Shown piece by piece: positions 6,499-11,807 of a stretch of 11,807 nucleotides of DNA. The notes under the pieces are model-generated. The model was given only the letters and a program-made list of their open reading frames with translations, made no database searches and had not been told where the DNA came from. The first letter of the stretch is position 1; every line of letters starts with the position of its first letter. Both the position numbers and the translations under genes were made by a program. The stretch spans positions 1-11,807 of the forward strand of contig DAOTXK010000420.1 in NCBI GenBank assembly GCA_034435395.1, written 5' to 3'. The stretch is from DAOTXK01 sp034435395 (GTDB lineage Bacteria; Chloroflexota; Anaerolineae; Aggregatilineales; Ch27).

Positions 6499-7524
6499 TT
6501 ACGCCCGCTTCAGGCCCGGATAGTCGAGCAGCATGACCTCCAGGGCCAGGCGGGTGTTGACGTTTTTGCCCAGGTCGTCCAGGGCGGCGCGGGTGGCCCG
6601 CAGCGCCTGTCGGGCTTCTTCGAGGGTGATCTCGCGGGCCAGCCGGTTGAGCATCGCCCGCCGGTCGCGGTTGACGGGCGGGACCCGGCTTTCGGTGGCG
6701 ATCAGCACCACGTCCCGCCAGAAGCCCTGCCACAGGATCAGCGTCTCCCGCAGGTCGTCCTTGCGCCGGGGGTTGGCCATCACCTCCGCCCGCTGGAAGC
6801 GCCGGGTTCGGTTCTCGCCCAGGATGATCGCCAGGTCGTCCAGCGCCAGGTCGCGGAAGGTCAGGGAGTCGGCTTCGGTCAGGGCGCGGACCGCCCAGCC
6901 CATCCGCCCGCCGGATAGCTGGGCCAGCAGCGCGGCCTGCTCCGGGTCGGCCCCCCAGCGCGCGGCCAGGGCTTCTTCGATCAGCGGGGCCGGGACAGGC
7001 CGGAGGTGCAGCGGCTGGCAGCGGCTGAGGATGGTGGCCGGCAGCAGGTTGACGTTCTCGGCGGTCAGCAGCAGCACCACGTAGGGCGGCGGTTCTTCCA
7101 GCGTCTTGAGCAGCGCGTCGGCGGCCTGGACCGTGGCCTCGTGGAAGCGGCGCAGGATGCCCACCCGGTAACGGCCTTCGTAGGGGCGCAGGGAGAGCAT
7201 GTGCATCATCTCGCGCACCTGCTCAATCTTGAGCGCCCCGCCGACGGACTCCGCTTCGACCACGCTTACATCCGGGTGATGACCGGCGGCGATCTTGTGG
7301 CAGGCCAGGCATTCCCCGCAGGGCCGCGCCGATTCATCCGGGTGCAGGCAGTTGAGGCGCGCCGCAAAGGCCCGCGCCAGCGCCGTCTTGCCGATCCCCG
7401 CTGGCCCGATCAGGAGGTAGGCGTGGCGGGTCCGCCCGTGGGTCAGGGTCTTTTCCAGGTGAGCGACGGCCCACTCGTGGCCGACGACGCCCCAGTTTGC
7501 CGAATGGTGAAGGGGGGTGGACAT
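6499..7524 (-). CDS. holB: DNA polymerase III subunit delta'
   Basis: The 341-residue protein is the delta' subunit of the clamp-loader complex, which opens the sliding clamp onto primed DNA during replication. It shows the AAA+ P-loop GPAGIGKT (40-47). Four cysteines of the clamp-loader zinc module follow (C59, C69, C72, C75, in CLHP and CGECLACHK). Next come ALLKTLEEPP (about 137-146) and the sensor motif ILSRC (165-169). The Walker B position reads GILRRFHEA and lacks the DE pair, as expected for a delta' subunit that does not hydrolyse ATP itself. The length is normal. The ATG at 7524 lies four bases after the stop of the Uma2 gene and has no clear ribosome-binding site, so it is probably translationally coupled within a two-gene operon. 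Confidence 0.93.
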   Translation of the reverse strand: MSTPLHHSANWGVVGHEWAVAHLEKTLTHGRTRHAYLLIGPAGIGKTALARAFAARLNCLHPDESARPCGECLACHKIAAGHHPDVSVVEAESVGGALKIEQVREMMHMLSLRPYEGRYRVGILRRFHEATVQAADALLKTLEEPPPYVVLLLTAENVNLLPATILSRCQPLHLRPVPAPLIEEALAARWGADPEQAALLAQLSGGRMGWAVRALTEADSLTFRDLALDDLAIILGENRTRRFQRAEVMANPRRKDDLRETLILWQGFWRDVVLIATESRVPPVNRDRRAMLNRLAREITLEEARQALRATRAALDDLGKNVNTRLALEVMLLDYPGLKRA

Positions 7525-7528
7525 GGGA

Positions 7529-8086
7529 CTATGGCTTTACCAGGAACAGGTCGGCCAGGGGAATCGTCAGGCCGGGGAGCACGTCCTCGCCATCGAGGAC
7601 CTCGTCGCGGCTTAACAGGCGCGCCCTGCCGTCGGGATAATAAACGACCGCTGTCCGTGTCTCCGGGTAGATCACCCACACCAGCCGGGTGCCGTGTTCC
7701 AGGAAGTCGGTGATGCGACCCTGCAAATCGTCCGCCCGATCGTTCGGCGAGACCACTTCGACCGCCAGATCGGGCGCGACCGGCCAGTAGGACGCCGGGG
7801 GATTTCCCGGCACGCGGTCCCAGGAGAGGTAGGCCGCATCCGGGGCGCGTACAATGTCCGGGTCACGGGCCAGGATGAAACCCGTCTCGGCGGCGAAACA
7901 GTAGCCGAGGTCATGGGCCTTGACGAAGTTCCTGAGGATGCTGCCGATTTCACTGGCCACAATCCCGTGTGTGCCGCCTGCCGGAACCATCTCCACCAGC
8001 TCCCCCCTGACCAGTTCATAGGACCGGTCATCCGCTGGCAATGCCCACAGGTCTTCGGCGGTGAGTAGTTTTTCCGTGGTAACCAT
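7529..8086 (-). CDS. Uma2 family (DUF820) restriction-like endonuclease
   Basis: This 185-residue protein has the Uma2 layout: YELVRGELVEMVPAGGTHG at 23-41, then PDAAYLSW (82-89). PDLAVEVVSPNDRADDLQGR (105-124) follows with the catalytic-type D and E (E110), and then DFLEHGTRLVWVIYPETR. Uma2 proteins are PD-(D/E)XK-fold nucleases, very numerous in cyanobacteria and Chloroflexota; their targets are mostly unknown and many spread as selfish or mobile genes. The ATG at 8086 has a strong GAGGTGAG about two bases upstream (8089-8096), and a -10 lies about 32 bases upstream. It is directly followed by holB, so it heads the transcript that supplies a replication subunit. All motif segments are present and nothing indicates decay. 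Confidence 0.9.
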   Translation of the reverse strand: MVTTEKLLTAEDLWALPADDRSYELVRGELVEMVPAGGTHGIVASEIGSILRNFVKAHDLGYCFAAETGFILARDPDIVRAPDAAYLSWDRVPGNPPASYWPVAPDLAVEVVSPNDRADDLQGRITDFLEHGTRLVWVIYPETRTAVVYYPDGRARLLSRDEVLDGEDVLPGLTIPLADLFLVKP

Positions 8087-8117
8087 GCCTCACCTCGTCT
8101 CGCTGACTGGCAGGACT

Positions 8118-8123
8118 ATTGTA
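8118..8123 (-). promoter_or_regulatory. -10 element of the Uma2-holB operon
   Basis: The minus strand reads GATACAATAG with TACAAT at 8118-8123. A start near 8111 would give a leader of about 25 bases containing the GAGGTGAG ribosome-binding site. No convincing -35 is seen at 16-18 bases. The same core recurs upstream of other genes in the window. Confidence 0.45.
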
Positions 8124-8166
8124 TCGCACCTGGTCAGGGTATCCGACGACCAACTGCTGAGGGCTT

Positions 8167-8697
8167 CTACAGCAGCAGCGCGCCTTCGTGCCGGAGCAGA
8201 GCGGCTTTGGTCTCCACGCCGCCATAGCCGCTGTAACCGACCATCATCCCGTCCGCCCCGATCACGCGGTGGCAGGGGATCAGCAGCGGGATCGGGTTGG
8301 CGGCCAGCGCCTGCCCGACGGCCATCGCCCGCTCCGGATCGCCCAGCGCGGCGGCGATCTCCCCGTAAGTCATCGTCCGTCCGGCGGGGATGCGCTGGAT
8401 GTAGGTCAGCACCATGTGCTGGAAGGCCGTCTCCGTCCGCAGGTCGAGCGGCACATCAAATTCCCATAACTCGCCCCGGAAGTACGCGTCCAGCTGGCGG
8501 ATCACGTCCGACGTGGCCCGCTGGTCGAGGATGGTGGGGATGTGGAACATGGCCCAGATCAGCGTGGCGGCCTCCGATTCGCCCAGCGGCCCCATCTTAA
8601 CCGCCATCACGCCACGCGGCCCCGCCGCCACGTACACCCGCCCGACGGGCCGCCATTTGGTCCAGCCGATGGCGATCTGCTCGTCAAAGAAGCTCAT
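8167..8697 (-). CDS. ogt: Methylated-DNA--[protein]-cysteine S-methyltransferase
   Basis: This 176-residue suicide enzyme repairs O6-methylguanine by moving the methyl group to its own cysteine. The active-site motif is IPCHRV (140-145) with C142. It is preceded by AVGQALAANPIPLL and followed by the substrate-pocket segment GYSGYGGVETKAALLRHEG (154-172). RIPAGRTMTYGEIAAALGDP (102-121) is the expected helix-turn-helix DNA-binding part. Residues 1-90 form the variable N-terminal domain, which lacks a cysteine-rich Ada module, so this is an Ogt/MGMT-type protein. The ATG at 8697 is favoured by a strong GGAGGGAG four bases upstream; the reading frame stays open another 108 codons but that extension has no family resemblance. 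Confidence 0.94.
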   Translation of the reverse strand: MSFFDEQIAIGWTKWRPVGRVYVAAGPRGVMAVKMGPLGESEAATLIWAMFHIPTILDQRATSDVIRQLDAYFRGELWEFDVPLDLRTETAFQHMVLTYIQRIPAGRTMTYGEIAAALGDPERAMAVGQALAANPIPLLIPCHRVIGADGMMVGYSGYGGVETKAALLRHEGALLL

Positions 8698-8701
8698 CGC
8701 A

Positions 8702-8709
8702 CTCCCTCC
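8702..8709 (-). promoter_or_regulatory. Shine-Dalgarno site fixing the ogt start
   Basis: GGAGGGAG on the minus strand ends four bases before the ATG at 8697. It decides the start against the long in-frame extension towards 9021. Confidence 0.8.
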
Positions 8710-8736
8710 ATCCATCAGGTCGTGCGGTTTTTTTCC

Positions 8737-8742
8737 ATTATA
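8737..8742 (-). promoter_or_regulatory. -10 element of ogt
   Basis: A consensus TATAAT on the minus strand lies 39 bases upstream of the ogt ATG, giving a leader of about 33 bases that includes the Shine-Dalgarno site. No -35 consensus is seen at the usual distance. Confidence 0.45.
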
Positions 8743-8784
8743 TAGTGGGTTGGCGAGTTTTGGGGGAGGTTGCCTCAGAGTCGC

Positions 8785-8803
8785 CAGATGCTCAAAGCAT
8801 CTG
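8785..8803. repeat. Perfect 8-bp hairpin with 3-base loop
   Basis: CAGATGCT (8785-8792) and AGCATCTG (8796-8803) are exact inverted copies around CAA. No T-run follows on either strand, so it is not an obvious intrinsic terminator. Confidence 0.6.
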
Positions 8804-9061
8804 CTGGAACCGGGCAAGCATCCTAAAGGCGCTGAGAAACCCTTGACAGCTCCTTCTGACACCGGGGCATCCGACGGGACGTACAGCCAGATTTCTCTCC
8901 GAACAGCTTGTGTAGATAATACCAGCACGCCGCCAGCCCGATCACCTCCAACGGGATCACCTATGATTGCGGGTCGGATGACCTTCGATGGGGCGAACGC
9001 CCTGACGGAGGACCGCGCCAAGCGCCTGCTGACGGCTGAACGCTGAGCGCCGTTCGCTCCC

Positions 9062-9937
9062 TCACTGCCGGACGAAAAACACCCGGTAGGAGGTGGTGGA
9101 GCGCTGGCCGTCCTCCGTGGTGCACTGGCTGGCCGTCAGCCCGATGGTGCGCCGGCTGCGGCCCGGTATCTCCACGAAGTAGGTGCGGTTGGCCTCCATC
9201 TGGAAGTCGGCGTACCCCTCGCCGCGCTCCGGCTTGAGGCCGGTATAGAAGCGGTCCTCGCCGCCGTCCCAGGTGACCCGCACCGGCATGCCGGGAAGTT
9301 GAATCCCGCCGCCCGCTTCGCGCACGTGCACCTCGATCAGCCCGGCCAGCTCCACGCTGCAATAGGTCTGCACGTTGGCCACGGCGAACTCGTCCGGCTG
9401 GGGGGCCTCGGTCGGCGTGCGGGTGGGGGCGACGGTCGGCGGGGTGACGCTCAGCGGGGCGGGCGGGGTGGGCGTTTTGCTGGCCGGCGGGATCAGCGTC
9501 GGCGTGCCGGGGAAAGCCGTGGGGAAGGGCGTCGGGCTGGCCTGGGCGATGATGAACAGCTCGCTCGCGTCGGCGCAGCCGGAGCGCCCCTGGGGATGGT
9601 AGAGGGCGATCATGGCCTCGATGGCGTTACGCTGGCTGTTGGTCTCGATGCCCTGCCGGAAGAGGTCGCAGGCGGCCTCGGCCAGGGCCTGCAACGGGTC
9701 GCCCGGCAGGCGCAGCTCGACCAGCCGATCCACCGCCCGGCGCAGGTCCCCGTCGGCGCGGTAGGCCAGGCTGATGGCGGTCAGGTACTTCACGCGGGCG
9801 TCGGCGTTTAACTGCCAGGGCAGAGTGTCGAACTCGGTGACCGGGTCGATCTCCCAGGTGTAAACCAGTCCCAGCGCCAGGCCGACGGCCAGGCCCAACA
9901 GCAGCGCCACCCAGGAGAACCGAAACCGTCTGACCAT
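9062..9937 (-). CDS. Membrane-anchored protein with Pro/Thr linker and C-terminal beta-rich domain
   Basis: The 291-residue protein has one N-terminal helix (about 8-27, WVALLLGLAVGLALGLVYTW) after the positive MVRRFRF. A helical region follows (about 45-130, including AISLAYRADGDLRRAVDRL), then a Pro/Thr-rich linker (about 133-182, SPTPFPTAFPGTPT). It ends in a probably beta-sandwich domain (185-291) with two cysteines (C193, C272). The order suggests a signal anchor with everything else outside the membrane. The first 100 residues resemble the product of the next gene upstream (10070-10441). The ATG at 9937 has GGAGG four bases upstream. No separate promoter is visible in the 132-base gap, so it may be co-transcribed with that paralogue. 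I do not recognise a named family; no enzyme motif is visible. Confidence 0.82.
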   Translation of the reverse strand: MVRRFRFSWVALLLGLAVGLALGLVYTWEIDPVTEFDTLPWQLNADARVKYLTAISLAYRADGDLRRAVDRLVELRLPGDPLQALAEAACDLFRQGIETNSQRNAIEAMIALYHPQGRSGCADASELFIIAQASPTPFPTAFPGTPTLIPPASKTPTPPAPLSVTPPTVAPTRTPTEAPQPDEFAVANVQTYCSVELAGLIEVHVREAGGGIQLPGMPVRVTWDGGEDRFYTGLKPERGEGYADFQMEANRTYFVEIPGRSRRTIGLTASQCTTEDGQRSTTSYRVFFVRQ

Positions 9938-10069
9938 AAATCCTCCGTCTTTCCGCGCTGATCGCTGGCGGGTGATGAAGGCCCTGCCTGGAGTTGAGAC
10001 CTGAGCAGGGTGAAACACCCCGTGGAACCTCCCGGCCAAACACCTGGCTCCGGCGTCATTGAGGGCCGC

Positions 10070-10441
10070 TCATCCCGGCGGCACCATCCGGAAGGCTTCC
10101 ATCAACGGCGTGAGGCGGCCCATGGCCTCGGCCAGGGCCACCAGATGCCGGATATCCTCCACGTTGCGGCCCTGGGAGATGAACCGTTCGGTCACCATCT
10201 GGACGTAGGCGGGCACGTTGGCCACGTTCAGCGCCCGCAGGCGTTCCACCGCCCCCTGCAGGTCGCCGTCGCCGACGTAGCCGTAAGCGATCATGACCGT
10301 GTAGTCGTCGCGGTGGGCCTGGTCCAGATAGTGCAGCGGGCTGTCCACGTACTGGACAGGGGCCTGCACCCAGCCGATGTACAGGCCCAGCCCGATGCCC
10401 ACGGCCAGCCCGATGAGCAGCGAGATCAACTGGCGCGTCAT
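10070..10441 (-). CDS. Small membrane-anchored protein, paralogue of its downstream neighbour
   Basis: This 123-residue protein has one N-terminal helix (about 5-24, LISLLIGLAVGIGLGLYIGW) and a helical domain with YGYVGDGDLQGAVERLRALN (53-72). It lacks the linker and beta domain of the neighbouring 9062-9937 product. The two proteins match around GLAVG-LGL, the Asp/Gly-rich turn GDGDL, and AVERL/AVDRL. The helical hairpins look tetratricopeptide-like, which would suit protein binding outside the cell, but this is only an impression. ATG at 10441 places the helix at the very N-terminus; a GTG at 10477 in the same frame would add 12 residues. The ribosome-binding site of either start is weak. 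An extended -10 lies just upstream at 10492-10500. Function unknown. Confidence 0.75.
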   Translation of the reverse strand: MTRQLISLLIGLAVGIGLGLYIGWVQAPVQYVDSPLHYLDQAHRDDYTVMIAYGYVGDGDLQGAVERLRALNVANVPAYVQMVTERFISQGRNVEDIRHLVALAEAMGRLTPLMEAFRMVPPG

Positions 10442-10491
10442 AGCCACTCTCGACGATATACCCGTGATAGCCCTCACACGCTGTGGGCACT

Positions 10492-10500
10492 ATTGTAGCA
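10492..10500 (-). promoter_or_regulatory. Extended -10 promoter of the paralogue pair
   Basis: TGCTACAATAG on the minus strand (TACAAT at 10492-10497) is identical over 11 bases to the promoter of the VapBC-type operon. The predicted start is near 10485, about 44 bases before the ATG at 10441. No clear -35 accompanies it. Confidence 0.5.
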
Positions 10501-10548
10501 GGTTTTGGGGCCGATGACCCGACTGGTTTACGGATGGCGACCGGCAGA

Positions 10549-10574
10549 CAAAAAGCCAGGCGACGGACCTGGCT
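10549..10574 (-). terminator. Intrinsic terminator of tRNA-Leu
   Basis: Downstream of the tRNA the minus strand forms AGCCAGG / CCTGGCT, a perfect 7-bp stem (10554-10560 and 10568-10574) around a seven-base loop, followed directly by a T-run (10550-10554). This is a textbook Rho-independent terminator placed seven bases after the mature tRNA 3' end. Confidence 0.85.
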
Positions 10575-10580
10575 CCAGGA

Positions 10581-10665
10581 TGCCGGAGGTGGGACTCGAA
10601 CCCACAAGCCTGGTTAGGGCGATCGATTTTGAGTCGATTGTGTTTGCCTGTTTCACCACTCCGGC
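10581..10665 (-). tRNA. tRNA-Leu (anticodon CAA)
   Basis: The 85-base class II tRNA has a 7-bp acceptor stem GCCGGAG / CTCCGGC with discriminator A. The D-arm is closed by GTG/CAC with GG in the loop. The anticodon stem is ATCGA/TCGAT with loop CTCAAAA, giving anticodon CAA, which reads UUG. A variable arm contains GCC...GGC, and the T-arm is GTGGG-TTCGAGT-CCCAC. The large variable arm and A discriminator fit leucine. CCA is not encoded and must be added after transcription. It is an apparently single-gene unit with its own promoter and terminator. Confidence 0.95.
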
Positions 10666-10684
10666 GAGGGGTGGACGCGCGTTT

Positions 10685-10713
10685 ATCATAACACAAAACC
10701 GGGGCGCGGCCAA
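10685..10713 (-). promoter_or_regulatory. Promoter of tRNA-Leu
   Basis: On the minus strand TTGGCC (10708-10713), a 17-base spacer and TATGAT (10685-10690) form a complete promoter; the -10 is also preceded by TG (TGTTATGAT). Transcription should begin near 10678, about 13 bases before the mature 5' end. It sits in the gap just after the Nudix stop codon at 10721. Confidence 0.65.
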
Positions 10714-10720
10714 GGTTCGC

Positions 10721-11269
10721 TCATGACCGGCCGGGGGCGGGCGCGGGCGGCGTCGCGGCCCGGCGGGACAGCCAGGCGCTCACCAGCCGCCGGGTGCTCT
10801 CGAAGGCCATCTCCGGCAGATCGTCCGCCGTGAACCAGGCGACGGCGTCGGCGTCATCCAGGGGGCGCAGCGCCCCGCCGGTGATCTCGGCGGCGTAAAC
10901 GATGATGATGCTCGCGCCGAACTCCCGCTGGCTGTGGAACACATCCAGCAGCCGCGTGATCGCCACTTCCAGGCCGGTCTCCTCCCGCACCTCGCGGATG
11001 GCGGTCTGGCGCGGGTCCTCCCGGTAATCGACGAAGCCCGCCGGCAGCGCCCACTTGCCGCGCTCCGGTTCCACGCCGCGTTTGACCAGCAGGACGCGGT
11101 CGCCCTGCTCGTCGTGCCGTTCGATGAAAACCGCCGCCGCCACCTTCGGATCGTAGAAGTGGACGTAACCGCAGTCCGGGCAGACGGGCCGGACCTGACC
11201 GAAACACTCGCGCCGGACCAGCCCGGCCCCGCAGCGCGGGCAGTAATTGACGGGAGGGACATCGGCCAT
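10721..11269 (-). CDS. Nudix hydrolase with N-terminal zinc ribbon
   Basis: The 182-residue protein begins with a zinc ribbon built from CPRCG (10-14) and CPDCG (30-34). It continues with a canonical Nudix box, G78-x5-E84-x7-REVREETG (92-99), the Mg-binding catalytic loop that splits nucleoside-diphosphate-linked compounds. RGKWALPAGFVDYREDP leads into the box, as in ADP-ribose or NADH pyrophosphatase-like members. The size and ribbon-plus-Nudix order fit small NudC-related proteins, but the NudC-specific SQPWPFP motif after the box is absent, so the substrate is open. The ATG at 11269 follows GGAAGGG and AAAAGG, and a good promoter lies about 45 bases upstream. The last dozen residues are Ala/Pro-rich and probably disordered. 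Confidence 0.92.
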   Translation of the reverse strand: MADVPPVNYCPRCGAGLVRRECFGQVRPVCPDCGYVHFYDPKVAAAVFIERHDEQGDRVLLVKRGVEPERGKWALPAGFVDYREDPRQTAIREVREETGLEVAITRLLDVFHSQREFGASIIIVYAAEITGGALRPLDDADAVAWFTADDLPEMAFESTRRLVSAWLSRRAATPPAPAPGRS

Positions 11270-11314
11270 GACCTTTTACCCTTCCGGGGGGTTGAAGCGC
11301 CTGCTGAGGAGGCG

Positions 11315-11343
11315 ATCATAGCCCGCTTTGGCGCGTTTCTCAA
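11315..11343 (-). promoter_or_regulatory. Promoter of the Nudix gene
   Basis: TTGAGA (11338-11343), exactly 17 bases, then TATGAT (11315-11320): each hexamer matches the sigma-70 consensus at five of six positions. The predicted start is near 11308, giving a leader of about 40 bases. Confidence 0.68.
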
Positions 11344-11434
11344 CCGGTCGGCGGTGGGAGTAACATCGCCACGACGAGCTTTAACAAATCCGTGTGGATA
11401 TCGACCGACGTAGCTCAGACGTGGGCGAGGGGGT

Positions 11435-11482
11435 GTCGTCGGACTGAGGTCCGACGACCTGCGTCGCGATTCATCGCGCCGC
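11435..11482. repeat. Two back-to-back hairpins, REP- or MITE-like
   Basis: GTCGTCGGAC (11435-11444) pairs perfectly with GTCCGACGAC (11449-11458) around TGAG. Two bases later, 11461-11482 forms a second hairpin: GCG-T-CGCGAT pairs with ATCGCG-C-CGC, with one mismatch and a two-base loop. Neither is followed by a T-run. A further ATCGCG occurs at 11487-11492. The element lies in an intergenic gap of about 286 bases. Similar double palindromes recur as dispersed repeats in Chloroflexota genomes to my recollection, but only one copy is in this window. Confidence 0.6.
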
Positions 11483-11555
11483 TACTATCGCGCTGACGGC
11501 CCGCCTAAGTATACGGGTTATTGTGATAGAGATCATCATGGCGAGGCCACCCGAC

Positions 11556-11807
11556 TTAATTACGTCGGCTGAGCGCCCCGAACAATGCCGCCAGCGCCAG
11601 CAGGGCCGCGCCCGCGACAAAAAACAGGCCAGGCGCGATGGCGGGCGGCGGCGCAGGTTCCGGGGCTGCTCCAGGCGCGGGGACCTGCTCCGTGGCCTGA
11701 AGGGCCTGACGTGCGGCCCCCGCCTGGGGCCGGGGACTGGGCGTGATCGTGGCCATGGGGAGCGGAGCGGCAGCCGTCGGGAGCAGGGCCGCAGCGGGAG
11801 GTGGGGC
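11556..11807 (-). CDS. C-terminal end of a Pro/Ala-rich membrane-anchored protein (partial)
   Basis: The frame is open to the right edge of the window, so the start and most of the protein are missing. The visible 83 residues are low-complexity Ala/Pro/Thr sequence, then a hydrophobic helix (LFFVAGAALLALAALFGAL) and a short positive tail SRRN before the stop. This is the layout of a secreted protein held by a C-terminal membrane anchor with its positive end inside the cell. No LPxTG sorting signal precedes the helix. An ATG at 11756 would give a 66-residue protein, but the same composition continues upstream of it, so the longer gene is more likely. The catalytic or binding part cannot be named. 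Confidence 0.6.
   Translation of the reverse strand, partial: APPPAAALLPTAAAPLPMATITPSPRPQAGAARQALQATEQVPAPGAAPEPAPPPAIAPGLFFVAGAALLALAALFGALSRRN

Larger units (their letters stand above)
8698..9061. other. Gene-poor stretch between ogt and the membrane-anchored gene
   Basis: No convincing gene is seen in these 364 bases. They hold the ogt ribosome-binding site and -10 near the left end and a perfect 8-bp hairpin at 8785-8803. They also hold a 45-codon minus-strand reading frame (8823-8960, GTG start) beginning IPLEVIGLAACWYYLHKLFG, which looks like one membrane helix, and a short plus-strand frame (8964-9046). The composition is less GC-rich than the flanking genes. It could be remnant coding sequence or a small-protein locus; neither is proven. 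Confidence 0.5.

Noticed and set aside
8843..8848. Perfect TTGACA on the plus strand
   Set aside because: No -10-like hexamer lies 16-18 bases downstream and no plus-strand gene follows.
8698..9021. 108-codon N-terminal extension of ogt
   Set aside because: The ATG at 8697 has a strong Shine-Dalgarno site and gives the standard family length; the extension resembles nothing and crosses the TATAAT promoter and a hairpin.
8414..9046. 210-codon plus-strand frame overlapping ogt and the following gap
   Set aside because: Half of it is antisense to ogt, the rest is low-complexity, and no ribosome-binding site or domain is seen.
10505..10726. Plus-strand reading frame containing GLEPT and PARG
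   Set aside because: It reads through the reverse complement of the tRNA-Leu; GLEPT-type peptides are a known artefact of translating tRNA T-arms.
1..11807. CRISPR array, integrase/transposase gene, rRNA or phage genes
   Set aside because: No regularly spaced direct repeats and no protein with transposase, integrase, Cas or phage structural motifs were found on either strand.

Overview
The window looks like a chromosomal segment of a GC-rich bacterium, most likely an Anaerolineae-type member of the Chloroflexota. This is an inference from gene content and style: stand-alone PIN toxin/antitoxin genes, a Uma2 nuclease, secreted proteins with Pro/Thr linkers behind one membrane helix, and leaderless starts. 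No rRNA or taxonomic marker gene is present, so the assignment stays tentative.

Layout. Only the first gene (182-2176) is on the plus strand. It encodes a large polytopic membrane protein resembling GT-C glycosyltransferases, and its 3' end overlaps convergently with a PIN toxin. The rest is on the minus strand. An island of visibly lower GC (about 2137-3945) holds an intact VapBC-type toxin-antitoxin pair and a protein with a NucS-like PD-(D/E)XK nuclease domain. Next come a cytoplasmic GH20 beta-N-acetylhexosaminidase (4028-5899) and a second antitoxin gene fused at its 3' end to a beheaded, frameshifted PIN toxin remnant (6089-6470). The DNA polymerase III delta' gene holB lies in a probable operon behind a Uma2-family nuclease gene (6499-8086), followed by ogt, the O6-methylguanine-DNA methyltransferase gene (8167-8697). 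A 364-base stretch without a convincing gene follows. Beyond it lie two tandem, related, membrane-anchored proteins (9062-9937 and 10070-10441), a tRNA-Leu(CAA) gene with a clear promoter and terminator, a zinc-ribbon Nudix hydrolase, a double-hairpin repeat, and the 3' end of a Pro/Ala-rich protein with a C-terminal membrane anchor that runs off the right edge.

How it fits together. Housekeeping and repair genes (holB, ogt, Nudix, tRNA-Leu) alternate with accessory genes (VapBC, NucS-like nuclease, Uma2, decayed TA). No multi-gene defence system or biosynthetic pathway can be recognised. The most informative oddities are the toxin remnant with a reconstructable deletion and frameshift, the NucS-like catalytic core on an unfamiliar architecture, the tandem paralogue pair, the leaderless starts, and the repeated GCTACAAT/GATACAAT -10 element.
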